A stretch of DNA of 55,194 nt from an uncultured Erwinia sp. (lineage in GTDB: Bacteria > Pseudomonadota > Gammaproteobacteria > Enterobacterales > Enterobacteriaceae), in assembly GCA_913775305.1 (NCBI GenBank), contig CAJYIY010000019.1, positions 1-55,194 of the forward strand. Direction: 5' to 3'. The translations under genes were made by a program, and so were the position numbers. This document shows, piece by piece, positions 8,376 through 20,077 of the stretch (positions within the stretch are counted from its first letter, which is position 1; each line of letters opens with the position of its first letter). The notes under the pieces were generated by a model. That model saw only the letters and a program-made list of their open reading frames with translations, had not been told where the DNA came from and did no database searches.

Positions 8376-9545
8376 TTATTGTCCGTCCAGCCCGCGAATT
8401 GGCTTAACGGAAGACCAGGTCCGGCACGACGGGCAGTGCCAGTAGAGCGCGTGGGCAGTGAAACCGCACTTGTGGCAGCGATAGCGCGGTTTGGTGCGAA
8501 TTTGCTCACCCACCATGTCTCGCAGCACCATCAGGCTCTCTTTTGCCCTGCCATCCTCGGCGTCCTGCAGGTTAAAATCCATCAGGCGATGGAATACGCG
8601 CATCGTTGGATGGCGCTGCAGCTGGCGGGTAATGTAGGTTTGCGCCACTTCCGGACCTTCATCACGATCGAGAATACCGGCCAGATACAATTCGGCAGCC
8701 GCGCCGGTGTTCTCTTCAACGCAGCGCTTGAGATAATCGCTCCATGCCCCGGGCTGGTTAAGATGCTGAAAGCAGCTCTCCAGCATTTCCAGCGTTTCGC
8801 TGACCAGTTCCCGATCCTGCTCAATGACCCGCTGCAAATGTACCACGGCCCTGGCGTAATCACCCTTAGCCATATAAATCCGACCCATCATAATGGAGAT
8901 GCGTGCGCTGTTGCGGTCGGCCGCTTCGCCCTTTTTCAACAGGTTCATGGCGCGCTCAAGATCGTCGCTGCCCATCGCCTGCAGCGCCAGTTCGCAGTAA
9001 AAGTGGGCAATTTCCATTTTTTTCTGCTCTTTGCCTAACTTCACCAGCCGTTCAGCGACTTCAATCGCATTCGGCCAGTCGCTGGTCGATTGATGGATTA
9101 TCAACAGCTGCTGTAGAGCACCAATACGGAAGTCGGTTTCTTCCACCAGCTGACCAAACATCTGTTCGGCACGATCGTACAAGCCGGCGACCATGTAATC
9201 GCGGCCCAGCTGCTGAATGGCCAGCAGGCGCTGATCGTAGGTCAGTGAAGCGCTTTCCATCAGGGCCTGATGAATGCGGATAGCGCGATCGACTTCACCG
9301 CGCGAGCGGAACAGGTTGCCCAGCGTCAGGTGAGCCTCTACCGTGCCGCTGTCTTCCTTGAGCATATCAAGAAACAGATCAACGGCTTTATCCTGTTGAT
9401 TTGATAACAGGAAGTTTACCCCAGCCACGTAGTCGCGTGACAGGCGGCTTGCCTCCTGTTGCTTATCCTGTTGCGCACTTCTGCGCCCCATATACCAGCC
9501 GTAGGCGGCGGCGACGGGGAGTAGCAGAAACAGCAGTTCCAACAT
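8376..9545 (-). CDS. lapB: LapB (YciM), LPS assembly regulator
   Basis: The 389-residue protein equals E. coli LapB in length. An N-terminal membrane anchor (about 1-17) is followed by a series of TPR repeats and a rubredoxin-type metal site at the C-terminus with cysteines at 357, 360, 371 and 374 (CHKCG, CPSC). LapB works with FtsH to control LpxC degradation and so balances lipopolysaccharide against phospholipid synthesis. It starts 6 bases after lapA, so the two form an operon. Confidence 0.96.
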   Translation of the reverse strand: MLELLFLLLPVAAAYGWYMGRRSAQQDKQQEASRLSRDYVAGVNFLLSNQQDKAVDLFLDMLKEDSGTVEAHLTLGNLFRSRGEVDRAIRIHQALMESASLTYDQRLLAIQQLGRDYMVAGLYDRAEQMFGQLVEETDFRIGALQQLLIIHQSTSDWPNAIEVAERLVKLGKEQKKMEIAHFYCELALQAMGSDDLERAMNLLKKGEAADRNSARISIMMGRIYMAKGDYARAVVHLQRVIEQDRELVSETLEMLESCFQHLNQPGAWSDYLKRCVEENTGAAAELYLAGILDRDEGPEVAQTYITRQLQRHPTMRVFHRLMDFNLQDAEDGRAKESLMVLRDMVGEQIRTKPRYRCHKCGFTAHALYWHCPSCRTWSSVKPIRGLDGQ

Positions 9546-9551
9546 AAATGA

Positions 9552-9860
9552 TTATTCCTTGACGGCTGGCGTTCGTGACGCCGTCGCGCCAGCATCCGTC
9601 TGGGCGAGCTGAGACTGCAGTCGTTTGAGCTTGCGCTGGCTGTTGGCCAGCGCCACCCGAACACGTAACCAGAACAGACCGCATATTGCCCATCCCAGCA
9701 GAAAGCCCACCGCAAACAGGGAAGCCAGTAGCGTGGAGATACGGAATTCACCCTGCGCCAGCAGATAGTTGAAGGTCACGACCTGATCGTTGTGCGCACC
9801 CAAAGTGACTGAAATGACGAAGATCGCCAGAACAACTAAAAAAATTAGCAAATATTTCAC
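9552..9860 (-). CDS. lapA: LapA (YciS), LPS assembly inner-membrane protein
   Basis: The 102-residue protein has two membrane segments (about 3-20 and 43-66) and a short basic coiled-coil tail (SQRKLKRLQSQLAQ). It matches E. coli LapA/YciS, encoded immediately upstream of lapB in the same operon and acting with it in LPS biogenesis. The spacing to lapB is 6 bases. Confidence 0.94.
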   Translation of the reverse strand: MKYLLIFLVVLAIFVISVTLGAHNDQVVTFNYLLAQGEFRISTLLASLFAVGFLLGWAICGLFWLRVRVALANSQRKLKRLQSQLAQTDAGATASRTPAVKE

Positions 9861-10029
9861 AGTTCATCCCGTAATCTGATGTTTATCAGATGAATTATGC
9901 CAAAAAAAACGCCCTGACGCTTGTGTTGATCATGTCAGATTTCAGGCGCCGCATTCATTCCCGCCCTCAGCCTGCCGCGAACAAATCAGCTGATAATGAT
10001 GGGGGCAAAAATTCGATTTACAATCAATG

Positions 10030-10794
10030 TCACTCATTTTCTCGCTGGCTGATCTCCTGCTGTTCCTGCGGCAGTACGCTGAGTGGTCCGCAAAATCGCT
10101 GGGTAAGCCAGGTTGCCAGCGTAATAAACAACCAGCTGAACAGCGTGGAGACAATTAAATCCTGCGGCCAGTGCATGCCCAACATCAGGCGACTCCCCAT
10201 CACCAGCGAGGCCCAGCTCAACAGCAGCGCGATGGTCACATAGCGACGGCGCGGCCACAGTAATCCTACACCAAGCAGCGCCCAGCTGGCAGCAAACATG
10301 GTGTGTCCGGAGGGGAAAGAGAATCCGGTTTCAAACGCCCAGTGCCGCTTGAGCCAGTCGGGTAGCTGAGTGTTTTCAGCCATCGCCTCTTCCACCAGAT
10401 GGCTGCGCTGCTTGCGCTTAAGCTCATAGAAGTATTGATTGCTGACGCCTTCGGCTTGTTCCAGCCACAGCACGTAAGGACGGGGCTCCTGTACCCGATC
10501 TTTAATCACACTCTTTGTGTACTGCCCGACCAGAATCGTGCCGATCAGAATGGCTAACAGAAACACCGCCGGTTTGAAGCGGAAACGCAGGCACCAGAGA
10601 AACCAGCCGCACAGCAAAGCGCTGGTGACAACGCCCCACGGACGGGTCACCGTCTCGGTAAACCAGAACAGAATCAGATAGCCCCAGCCCATTTCGCCGG
10701 GCTGCCATTGCCAGCCGGAAAGCGCAACCAGCACGGGCATGGTTAACAGAACAAGCATCCCGATCGTGGTTCGTCGGATAATTTCAGGCATCAT
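10030..10794 (-). CDS. pgpB: Phosphatidylglycerophosphatase B
   Basis: The 254-residue multi-span inner-membrane PAP2 phosphatase has all three family motifs: K98-x6-RP (105-106), PSGH at 161-164, and SR at 201-202 with H208 and D212 in SRLMLGMHWPQD. E. coli PgpB dephosphorylates phosphatidylglycerol phosphate, undecaprenyl pyrophosphate and related lipids at the periplasmic face. Two adjacent ATG codons (10794, 10791) follow AAGGAAG; the second gives slightly better spacing. It is divergent from ribA. Confidence 0.95.
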   Translation of the reverse strand: MMPEIIRRTTIGMLVLLTMPVLVALSGWQWQPGEMGWGYLILFWFTETVTRPWGVVTSALLCGWFLWCLRFRFKPAVFLLAILIGTILVGQYTKSVIKDRVQEPRPYVLWLEQAEGVSNQYFYELKRKQRSHLVEEAMAENTQLPDWLKRHWAFETGFSFPSGHTMFAASWALLGVGLLWPRRRYVTIALLLSWASLVMGSRLMLGMHWPQDLIVSTLFSWLFITLATWLTQRFCGPLSVLPQEQQEISQRENE

Positions 10795-11020
10795 TCTTCC
10801 TTAAAAAGTGTAGTTATCTCTCTCAATTGATATAACAATAGTAGTAAAAATAATAACCTATACATTGCGATGGCAATAATTGTGCGTTATCACTGGATAG
10901 CTCAAACATGTTAACCTTCGCGTCGCAGGTTATGGCAAAATAGCACGCATTGTTAGCCGTCGGGCAACTGACACTGCGCCATCTGATGATAGCGTACACC
11001 TGAAGTTTCTGGAGAGTCAC

Positions 11021-11611
11021 ATGCAGCTTAAACGGGTGGCAGAAGCCAACCTGCCCACGCCCTGGGGCGATTTCCTCATGGTCGGTTTCGAAGAACTGGC
11101 AACCGGGCACGAACATGTTGCGCTGGTTTATGGCGAAGTTACTAACAGCGAGCCGGTTCTGGCGCGCGTTCATTCCGAGTGTCTAACCGGTGATGCGCTG
11201 TTCAGCCTGCGCTGCGATTGCGGCTTCCAGCTGGAAGCCGCGCTGACGCATATCGCCGAGCAGGGGCGAGGGATTTTGCTTTATCACCGTCAGGAAGGTC
11301 GGGGGATTGGACTGCTGAATAAAATTCGTGCCTATGCGTTGCAGGATAAAGGTTACGATACGGTAGAGGCCAATCACCAGCTGGGGTTTGCCGCCGATGA
11401 ACGCGACTTCACCCTGTGTGCTGATATGTTTAAGCTCCTCGGCGTTGATGAAGTGCGTTTGCTGACCAATAATCCACGCAAGGTGGAGATTCTGACTGAA
11501 GCCGGAATCAATATTGTTGAACGCGTACCGCTGATCGTGGGGCGTAATCCAAGCAATACACACTACCTCGATACTAAAGCAGAGAAGATGGGGCATCTGC
11601 TGTCGAAGTAA
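11021..11611 (+). CDS. ribA: GTP cyclohydrolase II
   Basis: The 196-residue enzyme opens GTP to the pyrimidine precursor of riboflavin. Zinc-binding cysteines C54, C65 and C67 lie in [17 protein letters not shown], followed by the conserved [10 protein letters not shown] loop. It has the same length as E. coli RibA, with no fused RibB domain. A shared bidirectional terminator separates it from the convergent acnA gene. Confidence 0.97.
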   Translation: MQLKRVAEANLPTPWGDFLMVGFEELATGHEHVALVYGEVTNSEPVLARVHSECLTGDALFSLRCDCGFQLEAALTHIAEQGRGILLYHRQEGRGIGLLNKIRAYALQDKGYDTVEANHQLGFAADERDFTLCADMFKLLGVDEVRLLTNNPRKVEILTEAGINIVERVPLIVGRNPSNTHYLDTKAEKMGHLLSK

Positions 11612-11654
11612 AGCCCGGACAGGGAGCCTGTTGCGCCCTGTGAAGGTTGATACC

Positions 11655-11684
11655 GCCGCTGTCCTGTCAGACAGCGGCTTTTTT
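11655..11684. terminator. Terminator between convergent ribA and acnA
   Basis: GCCGCTGTC and GACAGCGGC form a 9-bp perfect stem with a CTGTCA loop, followed by a TTTTTT run on the plus strand. It ends ribA and may also catch acnA transcripts. Confidence 0.85.
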
Positions 11685-11689
11685 ACGGC

Positions 11690-14374
11690 TTACTCCCGCA
11701 GCATATTACGGATGACGTAATGCAGAATGCCGTCATTCTGGTAATAGGTCAGCTCATTACCGGTATCAATTCGGCAGCGGGTATCAAGAACTTCACGACT
11801 GCCGTCGGTTCGCGTCAGCGTCACTTTAACCGCCGCGCCCGGCTGAAGCTGCTGAAGATGGCCGACATCGATCAGTTCGTCGCCGGTCAGCTTCAGCGTT
11901 TTCCGGGTAACCCCCTGCGGAAACTCCAGCGGCAGAATACCCATGCCGATCAGGTTTGAACGGTGGATCCGCTCAAACGACTCGGCAATCACCACGCGGA
12001 CCCCCTGCAGGCGTGGCCCCTTGGCGGCCCAGTCGCGGCTGGAGCCGGAACCGTACTCTTTACCGGCAATCACCGCCAGCGGAACGCCCTCTTCCCGATA
12101 GCGCATAGCGGCATCATAAATTGCCATCTGCTCATCACTGGGAATATGGCGGGTGATGCCCCCTTCCACGCCCGGCACCATTTCGTTGCGAATGCGGATA
12201 TTGGCAAAGGTCCCGCGCATCATCACTTCGTGGTTGCCGCGCCGCGAACCGTAAGAGTTAAAATCGCTGCGTTCAACGCCGCGCTCCAGCAGATAGCGTC
12301 CCGCCGGGCTGTCCGCCTTAATACTACCCGCCGGTGAGATGTGATCGGTAGTGACCGAGTCACCCAGCATCGCCAGGATCCGGGCGCCGTTGATATCCTG
12401 TACCGCCTCCGGCTCTTTTTCCATGCTGTCGAAGAACGGCGACAGGCGAATGTAGGTGGAGTCCTGGTCCCACGAATAGGTCGCTGCCTCGCTGACTTTA
12501 ATCTGCTGCCATTCAGGCGTACCGGCAAAGACTTCGGCGTACTCCTTGTGAAACATTGCCGTAGAGACCATCTGAACCGCTTCGGCGATCTCGTCCGGCG
12601 ATGGCCAGATATCCCTGAGATAGACCGGCCTGCCGCTGGCATCTTCACCCAGCGGATCGGTTTGCAGATTCAGCGTCATATTGCCTGACAGCGCATAGGC
12701 CACCACCAGCGGTGGCGAAGCCAGCCAGTTAGTCTTCACATAGGGGTGGATGCGTCCTTCAAAGTTACGGTTGCCGGACAGTACCGCTGCCACCGTCAGA
12801 TCGCCCTGGCGGATGGCAGCCTCTATTTCTTCCGGCAGCGGCCCTGAGTTGCCGATACAGGTTGTACAGCCGTATCCGACCAGGTTGAATCCCAGGCGAT
12901 CGAGGTACTTCGTCAGCCCTGCGGTGTTTAGATAATCAGAAACGACTTTTGAGCCCGGCGCCAGCGAGGCTTTGACCCACGGTTTACGCTGTAGCCCCAG
13001 GGCAGCGGCTTTTTTCGCCAGCAGCCCGGCCGCCATCATCACGCTGGGGTTGGAGGTATTGGTACAGGAAGTAATCGCGGCAATAACCACCGCCCCAGCC
13101 TCAAGCGTACAGGTCTTTCCGCTGTCGGGATCGCGATAGCTGACAGCCTGCTGATCTTTCTGCGCGTGGTTAACCTCCAGCTCGTTGCTGGCACGAAAGG
13201 CGGCCGGCACATCGCCCAACGCAACGCGATCCTGTGGGCGCTTCGGCCCCGCCAGGCTCGACTGCACCTCGCCCATATCCAGCGACAGGCTGCTGGTAAA
13301 GATCGGCTCATCGCCGGTATGGCGCCACATTCCCTGCTCGCGCGCATAGGCTTCCACCAGTGCCACCTGCTGGTCACTGCGCCCGGTCAGCTTCATGTAT
13401 TCCAGCGTCACGCTGTCCACCGGGAAGAAACCACAGGTAGCACCGTATTCCGGTGCCATATTGGCAATCGTTGCCCGATCTGCCAGCGGGAGATCTTTCA
13501 GGCCGTCGCCGTAAAACTCAACGAATTTTCCAACCACGCCGTGCTTACGCAGCATCTGGGTTACGGTTAACACCAGGTCGGTAGCGGTGATACCGGGCTT
13601 CAGCTTGCCGGTCAGTTTAAATCCGACCACATCCGGGATTAGCATCGAGACCGGCTGGCCAAGCATCGCCGCTTCGGCTTCAATACCGCCTACCCCCCAG
13701 CCCAGCACGCCAAGGGCATTAATCATTGTGGTGTGCGAATCGGTGCCGACCAGCGTGTCTGGATAGGCGACTTCCCTGCCATCCTGCTGTTCATGCCAGA
13801 CCGACTTGCCGAGATACTCGAGGTTAACCTGATGGCAGATGCCGGCTCCCGGCGGCACCACGCTGAAGCGGTTGAAGGCTTTCTGCCCCCAGCGCAGGAA
13901 AACATAGCGTTCGTGGTTGCGCGCCATTTCCAGATGCACATTGTCTTCAAACGCCTCGTCATCGCCGAAGCGATCGACGGTCACCGAGTGGTCAATGACC
14001 AGGTCAACGGGGGAAAGAGGGTTAACCTTTGCCACATCGCCGCCCAGCCGCTTCACCGCTTCACGCATGGCGGCGAGATCCACCACCGCCGGCACGCCGG
14101 TAAAATCCTGCATCAGAACGCGCGCCGGGCGATAGGCGATTTCACGATCGGCATGGGCATTCTCCAGCCAGCCGGCTATCGCGCGGATATCCTGTTCAGT
14201 GACGGAATCCTCATCCTGCCAGCGCAGCAGATTCTCCAGCAGTACCTTCAGGGATTTAGGCAGGCGATCGATATCGCCCAGCTCTCTGGCGGCTTTTACC
14301 AGACTGTAGATTTGATACGGTTGGCCATTTACGTTCAGCGTATCCTGGCTGATTTCACGCAGGGTCGTCGACAT
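11690..14374 (-). CDS. acnA: Aconitate hydratase A
   Basis: The 894-residue enzyme (E. coli AcnA is 891) isomerises citrate and isocitrate in the TCA cycle. The [4Fe-4S] ligands are C437 (ITSCTNTSN) and C503/C506 ([12 protein letters not shown]). The C-terminal swivel domain contains [14 protein letters not shown]. The IRP1-like AcnA architecture, not the AcnB one, is clear. AAGGAGGAG precedes the ATG. In E. coli, AcnA is the stationary-phase and oxidative-stress aconitase. Confidence 0.98.
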   Translation of the reverse strand: MSTTLREISQDTLNVNGQPYQIYSLVKAARELGDIDRLPKSLKVLLENLLRWQDEDSVTEQDIRAIAGWLENAHADREIAYRPARVLMQDFTGVPAVVDLAAMREAVKRLGGDVAKVNPLSPVDLVIDHSVTVDRFGDDEAFEDNVHLEMARNHERYVFLRWGQKAFNRFSVVPPGAGICHQVNLEYLGKSVWHEQQDGREVAYPDTLVGTDSHTTMINALGVLGWGVGGIEAEAAMLGQPVSMLIPDVVGFKLTGKLKPGITATDLVLTVTQMLRKHGVVGKFVEFYGDGLKDLPLADRATIANMAPEYGATCGFFPVDSVTLEYMKLTGRSDQQVALVEAYAREQGMWRHTGDEPIFTSSLSLDMGEVQSSLAGPKRPQDRVALGDVPAAFRASNELEVNHAQKDQQAVSYRDPDSGKTCTLEAGAVVIAAITSCTNTSNPSVMMAAGLLAKKAAALGLQRKPWVKASLAPGSKVVSDYLNTAGLTKYLDRLGFNLVGYGCTTCIGNSGPLPEEIEAAIRQGDLTVAAVLSGNRNFEGRIHPYVKTNWLASPPLVVAYALSGNMTLNLQTDPLGEDASGRPVYLRDIWPSPDEIAEAVQMVSTAMFHKEYAEVFAGTPEWQQIKVSEAATYSWDQDSTYIRLSPFFDSMEKEPEAVQDINGARILAMLGDSVTTDHISPAGSIKADSPAGRYLLERGVERSDFNSYGSRRGNHEVMMRGTFANIRIRNEMVPGVEGGITRHIPSDEQMAIYDAAMRYREEGVPLAVIAGKEYGSGSSRDWAAKGPRLQGVRVVIAESFERIHRSNLIGMGILPLEFPQGVTRKTLKLTGDELIDVGHLQQLQPGAAVKVTLTRTDGSREVLDTRCRIDTGNELTYYQNDGILHYVIRNMLRE

Positions 14375-14913
14375 TGCTCCTCCTTTCTAACTCTGTTTAC
14401 CCATATCCTGCCGCATAACCTGACGGAAAGCAGGGTCTGCTTTAAAGATAGTACAAAAAGAAGGTAACATTCTGATAACAACACGAATTGCCAAGTGCAG
14501 AAATGGCAAATGCCCCGCCAGCACGGGCCACGGTGCTCGGAATGATTCAATCAGATTAATAATATTTATGCTGCGAATCTGCATAAGCAGACCGTTGATG
14601 GTCAGATCGTGACAGGAACCAATGATTAAAAATAAACACTAATGCGTAGTGAAAGTTCTTCAGCGGGAGAAATGCATTTAACTTTATTCATTACCGACGT
14701 TCATTTTTGCGATCTGTATTATTTAAGATCTGCATCCGTTACTGGCGTTGAAGGTCGACCCTGACAATTGCCCTCAAAAAAGAATGTTCCGTCGTCATTA
14801 TAATTCGCATCAATATAAGCGAGAGTCGTCGTTGATTATCCGGAGACGTCAGCAAGGCAGCAGCCGGACCGGATAAGTTTGTGGGCCCGGCTTTTTAATA
14901 AGCTTTGCCATCG
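14375..14913. other. ymiA-acnA intergenic region
   Basis: These 539 bases precede acnA on the minus strand and must contain its promoter. The plus strand carries a terminator-like hairpin at 14862-14896 with no plus-strand gene upstream (see the ncRNA entry). On the minus strand, a 20-codon frame starts 4 bases after the ymiA stop (MAKLIKKPG...), without a good ribosome-binding site. No other gene is evident. Confidence 0.4.
14805..14897 (+). ncRNA. Candidate small RNA with intrinsic terminator
   Basis: The plus strand has a TATAAT at 14799-14804 and then, about 90 bases on, a GC-rich hairpin (AGCCGG at 14862-14867 with a partner in CCCGGCT at 14886-14892) followed by TTTTT. TATCCGG at 14837-14843 can also pair with CCGGATA at 14869-14875. 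There is no -35 match at standard spacing. No coding sequence fits, and the flanking genes are on the other strand. This is a prediction only; I do not recognise a known family. Confidence 0.3.
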
Positions 14914-15078
14914 TCAGTTCCAGAGATTCCAGACCATGGCGACAACCATTAACCAGAACAGAAATGAACCGGAGAAGAGTGCCAGCCAGGCGTTACGCTT
15001 AAGGTTGTCACTGCTGCTGCGATCGGCATCGCTTGGCGAGTGACCGAAGCTGGACGGTACAGATAATCTGCTAGCCAT
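14914..15078 (-). CDS. ymiA: YmiA family small membrane protein
   Basis: This short gene encodes 54 residues. After a polar N-terminus comes LKRNAWLALFSGSFLFW and a single membrane segment ending in MVWNLWN. E. coli YmiA (46 residues) has the corresponding LKRKAWLAVFLGSALFW segment and sits at the same place between cysB and acnA, so both sequence and synteny agree. Function is unknown. The start ATG at 15078 is preceded by GTGAG. A larger overlapping frame (14949-15152) has no such similarity. Confidence 0.85.
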   Translation of the reverse strand: MASRLSVPSSFGHSPSDADRSSSDNLKRNAWLALFSGSFLFWLMVVAMVWNLWN

Positions 15079-15560
15079 AATTTATTCTCACTCTGATTTA
15101 CGCAATTTTTCAACCCGCCGCTGGAACCAATCCTCATCAGCCGGTTGCCCAATATCCCGTCATATTCATTAAGCTGAACGCTTAAAACATGCGTTACGCA
15201 GGAACAGTGTCAGGGTGTTCTGAGTTTATTTATTCAGTATAAATTGTTATCACTCTGAGTCATGTCCGGCTGACAGCGCGGCAGTGTCATTTATCAGAGC
15301 TCCCTTTACCCTGCTACCAACACAGTCCCCTGCTCGTTAGCGTTGGGTGTATTATGAGAATTGTCTTAATAGTCCGCAAAGGCTGGCGACGAAAAATGTG
15401 TACTGTTTCTCACTTCATCGATAACAATCGATGAACATGTGACAGAGATTTCATTTATTAAATAACGAAAGTATTCAGCGAGGGTGGTGAGAGCGCGGCA
15501 CGTTGATTAAGTTCAGATTGGTTTCAATCTGAACTCAGGACCTTTAGCGAAAAAATGTCA
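15079..15560. other. cysB-ymiA intergenic region
   Basis: These 482 bases lie between cysB and ymiA, both minus strand. They contain a perfect 10-bp inverted repeat at 15510-15535 just after the cysB stop. I see no convincing gene; a 26-codon plus-strand frame at 15354 has no homology I recognise. Confidence 0.4.
15510..15535 (-). terminator. Inverted repeat downstream of cysB, possible terminator
   Basis: AGTTCAGATT and AATCTGAACT form a perfect 10-bp stem with a 6-base loop, 25 bases past the cysB stop. On the minus strand it is followed by only TT, so it would be a weak intrinsic terminator or a 3'-end stabilising hairpin. Confidence 0.45.
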
Positions 15561-16538
<978 letters not shown>

Positions 16539-16798
16539 TTATTCCGTCCGGGATCTGGAGCAACGTGCCGAAACCCTGCAGAAAGAAGACACCAGAGAAC
16601 GGGTCTGCGTCAGGTTAGCGGTCTAATGCGATTTAATAATAAGAACAGAGGGATCTATAACAACTATATCAAAAATGTGGGATATGTATAGCGTCATCAG
16701 GGAAACATTCACTCACAACTGCTGAGAATATCAGCAAAGTCTCGCTTCAGGGGCAAACCTGAACGGCCTGCCCCTGCGGAGAGAGAAATCAGCGTGGA

Positions 16799-19396
16799 TT
16801 ACTTCTTGCTGACTTCCCATTTGCCATCAACATAGAAAGCCGACCAGCCGGTGGCCTTTCCGTCTTTCTCGGTGCTGACGTACTGCTGTTTAGTCTTACG
16901 GCTAAAGCGAACTACCGCTTTGTTACCGTCGCCATCCGTTGCCGGTGCCTCTGCCAGATAGCGCAGTTTTTCAGGCAGACGGTCGCGGAAGCGCTGCAGC
17001 TCTTCAACCTGCGGCGCGCGGGTTTCACGCGATTTCGGGAAGGTGTTGGCTGCCAGGAAGACACCCGCTGCCCCATCGCGCAGCACAAAGTAGGCGTCTG
17101 ACTTTTCGCAGGGCAGCTCCGGCAGCGGTACCGGATCTTCCTTCGGCGGCGCCACTTCTCCGTTACGCAGAATTTTACGCGTGTTCTTACACTCGTCATT
17201 GGTACAGGCCATGTACTTACCGAAGCGCCCCATTTTCAGGTGCATTTCGGAACCACACTTCTCGCACTCCACGATCGGGCCATCGTAGCCTTTGATGCGG
17301 AATTCACCCTGTTCAATCTCGTAGCCGTCACACTCCGGGTTATTCCCGCAGACGTGCAGCTTACGCTGATTATCAATCAGGTAGCTGTCCATCGCCGTGC
17401 CGCATTTCGGACAGCGGCGACGCGCACGCAGGGCGTTGGTTTCCGCATCATCACCCTCAAGAATATTCAGAACTTCATTCTCAGGGATCAGGTTGATGGT
17501 CTGCTTGCAGCGCTCTTTCGGGGGCAGTGCATAGCCGGAACAGCCGAGGAACACCCCGGTACTGGCGGTACGGATACCCATGGGACGCGAGCAGGTCGGA
17601 CATTCGATAGAGGTCAGCACCATCTGATTAGGCTGCATTCCCCCCTCTTCCGGATCTTTTTCAGCCTGTTCGAGCTGCTGGCTGAACTCACCGAAGAATT
17701 TATCCAGCACGGCCTTCCACTGTGCTTCGTTATTCGCCACCTTGTCGAGATTATCTTCCATGTTGGCGGTGAAATCATAGTTCATCAGATCGCGGAAATT
17801 TTCCTCCAGACGATCGGTTACGATTTCCCCCATCTTCTCGGCGTAGAAACGACGGCTTTCAACTTTAACGTAGCCGCGATCCTGAATCGTCGAGATGATC
17901 GAAGCATAAGTGGATGGGCGACCAATGCCGCGCTTTTCCAGTTCGCGCACCAGCGAAGCTTCGCTGAAGCGTGCCGGCGGCTTGGTAAAGTGCTGACTTG
18001 GTAACAGCTGCTGCAGGCTCAGTTCGCTGCCTACGTCAACCGGTGGCAGCGTGCGATCTTCATCACCCTTACGCAGCGCCGGCATAACGCGGGTCCAGCC
18101 GTCAAACCGCAGCGTGCGGCCCTTCGCTTTTAGTTTAAAATCAGCGGCCGCAACGGTCAGCGTGGTGGAATCATACTGCGCAGGCATCATCTGACAGGCA
18201 ACGAACTGGCGCCAGATAAGCTGGTACAGCTTCTGCGCGTCCGCTTCCATATCTTTCAGCTGCTCGGACTGAATGTTGACGTCAGAAGGACGAATGGCTT
18301 CGTGCGCCTCCTGCGAATTGTCTTTGTTGGCATAGACGTTCGGGGCTTTCGGCAGATACTTCGCGCCAAATTCCTTTTCGATAAAGCCGCAAACCATGCT
18401 TACCGCATCCTGACTCAGGTTAGTCGAGTCCGTACGCATATAGGTAATATGACCCGCCTCATACAGGCGCTGCGCCATCATCATGGTTTTTTTCACGCCA
18501 AAACCCAGACGGGTGCTTGCGGCCTGCTGCAGCGTAGAGGTGATAAACGGTGCACCAGGCTTGCTGCTGGTGGGTTTGTCTTCACGATCGGCAACGACAT
18601 AGCGCGCGTTTTCCAGCAGGCTGATGGCCGCCTGAGTTTGCTCTCCGTTGACCGGGCGGAATGGCTTATCGCCCTGATGCGTGACCTGCATCGGCAGATC
18701 GGTGCCCTTCGGCGTGGTCAGCGCGGCATTCAGCTCCCAGTACTCTTCCGGCACGAACGCTTTAATTTCACGCTCACGCTCCACCACCAAACGCACGGCT
18801 ACGGACTGAACGCGACCGGCGGAGAGCCCGCGAGCCACTTTTTTCCACAGCAGCGGTGAAACCATGTAGCCCACCACGCGGTCCATAAAGCGACGCGCCT
18901 GTTGCGCATTCACCCGATCGATATTCAGCTCGCCAGGCTTATCAAAGGCCTGACGAATGGCATTCTTGGTAATTTCATTAAACACCACGCGACTGTAGCG
19001 TGATTCATCGCCGCCGATCACTTCCCGCAGGTGCCAGGCAATGGCTTCCCCTTCGCGGTCAAGGTCCGTTGCGAGATAGATATGGTCAGCGTTCTCTGCC
19101 AGTGATTTCAGTTCAGCAACCACTTTTTCCTTGCCCGGCAGGATTTGATAATTCGCATCCCAGCCGTGATAAGGATCGACGCCCATGCGGTTGACCAACG
19201 CCGCCTTTTCGTCTTTTTTGACCTTCTTCGCTGTTTTACTGGTTGTAGAGTCAGCGCTCTTTTTAACCGTTGATCCACTCGTCGGCAAATCGCGGATATG
19301 ACCGACGCTGGATTTAACCACGAAGTCTTTTCCGAGATACTTATTGATCGTTTTGGCTTTTGCCGGGGACTCAACTATTACGAGAGCTTTTCCCAT
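16799..19396 (-). CDS. topA: DNA topoisomerase I
   Basis: The 865-residue type IA topoisomerase is the same length as the E. coli enzyme and relaxes negative supercoils. The TOPRIM domain has the acidic triad D111/D113/E115 ([10 protein letters not shown]), the active-site tyrosine is Y319 (ITYMRTDS), and the C-terminus carries three tetracysteine zinc ribbons (beginning CPTC, CPKC and CEKC). I set the start at ATG 19396 ([13 protein letters not shown]), because the 36-residue upstream extension to 19504 is absent from homologues and GGTAAC lies just before this ATG. Confidence 0.98.
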   Translation of the reverse strand: MGKALVIVESPAKAKTINKYLGKDFVVKSSVGHIRDLPTSGSTVKKSADSTTSKTAKKVKKDEKAALVNRMGVDPYHGWDANYQILPGKEKVVAELKSLAENADHIYLATDLDREGEAIAWHLREVIGGDESRYSRVVFNEITKNAIRQAFDKPGELNIDRVNAQQARRFMDRVVGYMVSPLLWKKVARGLSAGRVQSVAVRLVVEREREIKAFVPEEYWELNAALTTPKGTDLPMQVTHQGDKPFRPVNGEQTQAAISLLENARYVVADREDKPTSSKPGAPFITSTLQQAASTRLGFGVKKTMMMAQRLYEAGHITYMRTDSTNLSQDAVSMVCGFIEKEFGAKYLPKAPNVYANKDNSQEAHEAIRPSDVNIQSEQLKDMEADAQKLYQLIWRQFVACQMMPAQYDSTTLTVAAADFKLKAKGRTLRFDGWTRVMPALRKGDEDRTLPPVDVGSELSLQQLLPSQHFTKPPARFSEASLVRELEKRGIGRPSTYASIISTIQDRGYVKVESRRFYAEKMGEIVTDRLEENFRDLMNYDFTANMEDNLDKVANNEAQWKAVLDKFFGEFSQQLEQAEKDPEEGGMQPNQMVLTSIECPTCSRPMGIRTASTGVFLGCSGYALPPKERCKQTINLIPENEVLNILEGDDAETNALRARRRCPKCGTAMDSYLIDNQRKLHVCGNNPECDGYEIEQGEFRIKGYDGPIVECEKCGSEMHLKMGRFGKYMACTNDECKNTRKILRNGEVAPPKEDPVPLPELPCEKSDAYFVLRDGAAGVFLAANTFPKSRETRAPQVEELQRFRDRLPEKLRYLAEAPATDGDGNKAVVRFSRKTKQQYVSTEKDGKATGWSAFYVDGKWEVSKK

Positions 19397-19798
19397 AGTT
19401 ACCTTTACCTGATTTATAACATCCGAGAGTAAGTAGTGCCGTCCGGGCCTGCGCCGAACACTAACGATAGCGTTATCGGGAGAATGATGCCGACCCCGAA
19501 TCACTTTTCATAAAAATTTGTGCCATCACAGACCTTTTAACACATTGATAAACGGAACTATTTACTACCTGTTAAGCGAATCGCTAACAAAGCGTAAACT
19601 CAATTTTACGCCCGGAACCCGAAACGCCCACACTCTACCTGATAAAATCCGTTACGCAACTTAATTAGCATTAAGCACAGATTTCCGCCAGAAAAGGCTG
19701 TAAAAAGAGACAGTTTTCTAAACCAACATCAAGATTGCGGATTTATCGCCCGTGCGTACAATAACCCGGTGCCTTATCACCATAAAGGAGGGATGATG
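19397..19798. other. topA/yciN divergent intergenic region
   Basis: These 402 bases hold the promoters of topA (leftward) and yciN (rightward). For yciN, TTGCGG at 19735-19740 and TACAAT at 19757-19762 (16-base spacer) make a plausible sigma-70 promoter. I could not choose among possible topA promoters; E. coli topA has several. Confidence 0.45.
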
Positions 19799-20059
19799 AT
19801 GCCAACGCAGGAAACTATCGATCGCAGCAGTCTGCTGGCTATCGCCGGCAGCATGATTGCCGAACACGAAGACTTTTTTGACGGACTCGCCGCCACGGGC
19901 GTTGAGCAAAAAGGAGACGTGCTGATCTTCAGCGGTAACTACTTCCTGGATGAGCAGGGACTGCCCGGACCGCGCACGACGACCGTGTTTAACGTATTTA
20001 AATTTCTGACGGTCGAACTGTCGCCAAAATACCGCCTGGCATCCACGGCGCCCGCCTGA
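19799..20059 (+). CDS. yciN: YciN family protein
   Basis: The 86-residue protein matches E. coli YciN (83 residues), sharing the IDR start region, AEHED, the ATGV segment and the hallmark NYFLDEQGLP with the downstream FNVFKFL. The function is unknown and the protein is probably cytoplasmic. Three consecutive ATG codons occur at 19793, 19796 and 19799; the last has the best spacing (7) from AAGGAGG. It is divergent from topA, as in E. coli. Confidence 0.92.
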   Translation: MPTQETIDRSSLLAIAGSMIAEHEDFFDGLAATGVEQKGDVLIFSGNYFLDEQGLPGPRTTTVFNVFKFLTVELSPKYRLASTAPA

Positions 20060-20077
20060 GCGGGCGCTGTCGCTGAG

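Noticed and set aside
14949-15152. 67-codon minus-strand frame overlapping ymiA
   Set aside because: The shorter frame in another phase matches YmiA by sequence and position; this one has no similarity.
15354-15434. 26-codon plus-strand frame MRIVLIVRKGW...
   Set aside because: No clear ribosome-binding site, no homologue recognised, and short enough to occur by chance.
19397-19504. N-terminal extension of TopA by 36 residues
   Set aside because: Absent in E. coli TopA; the ATG at 19396 has a ribosome-binding region and the conserved start.
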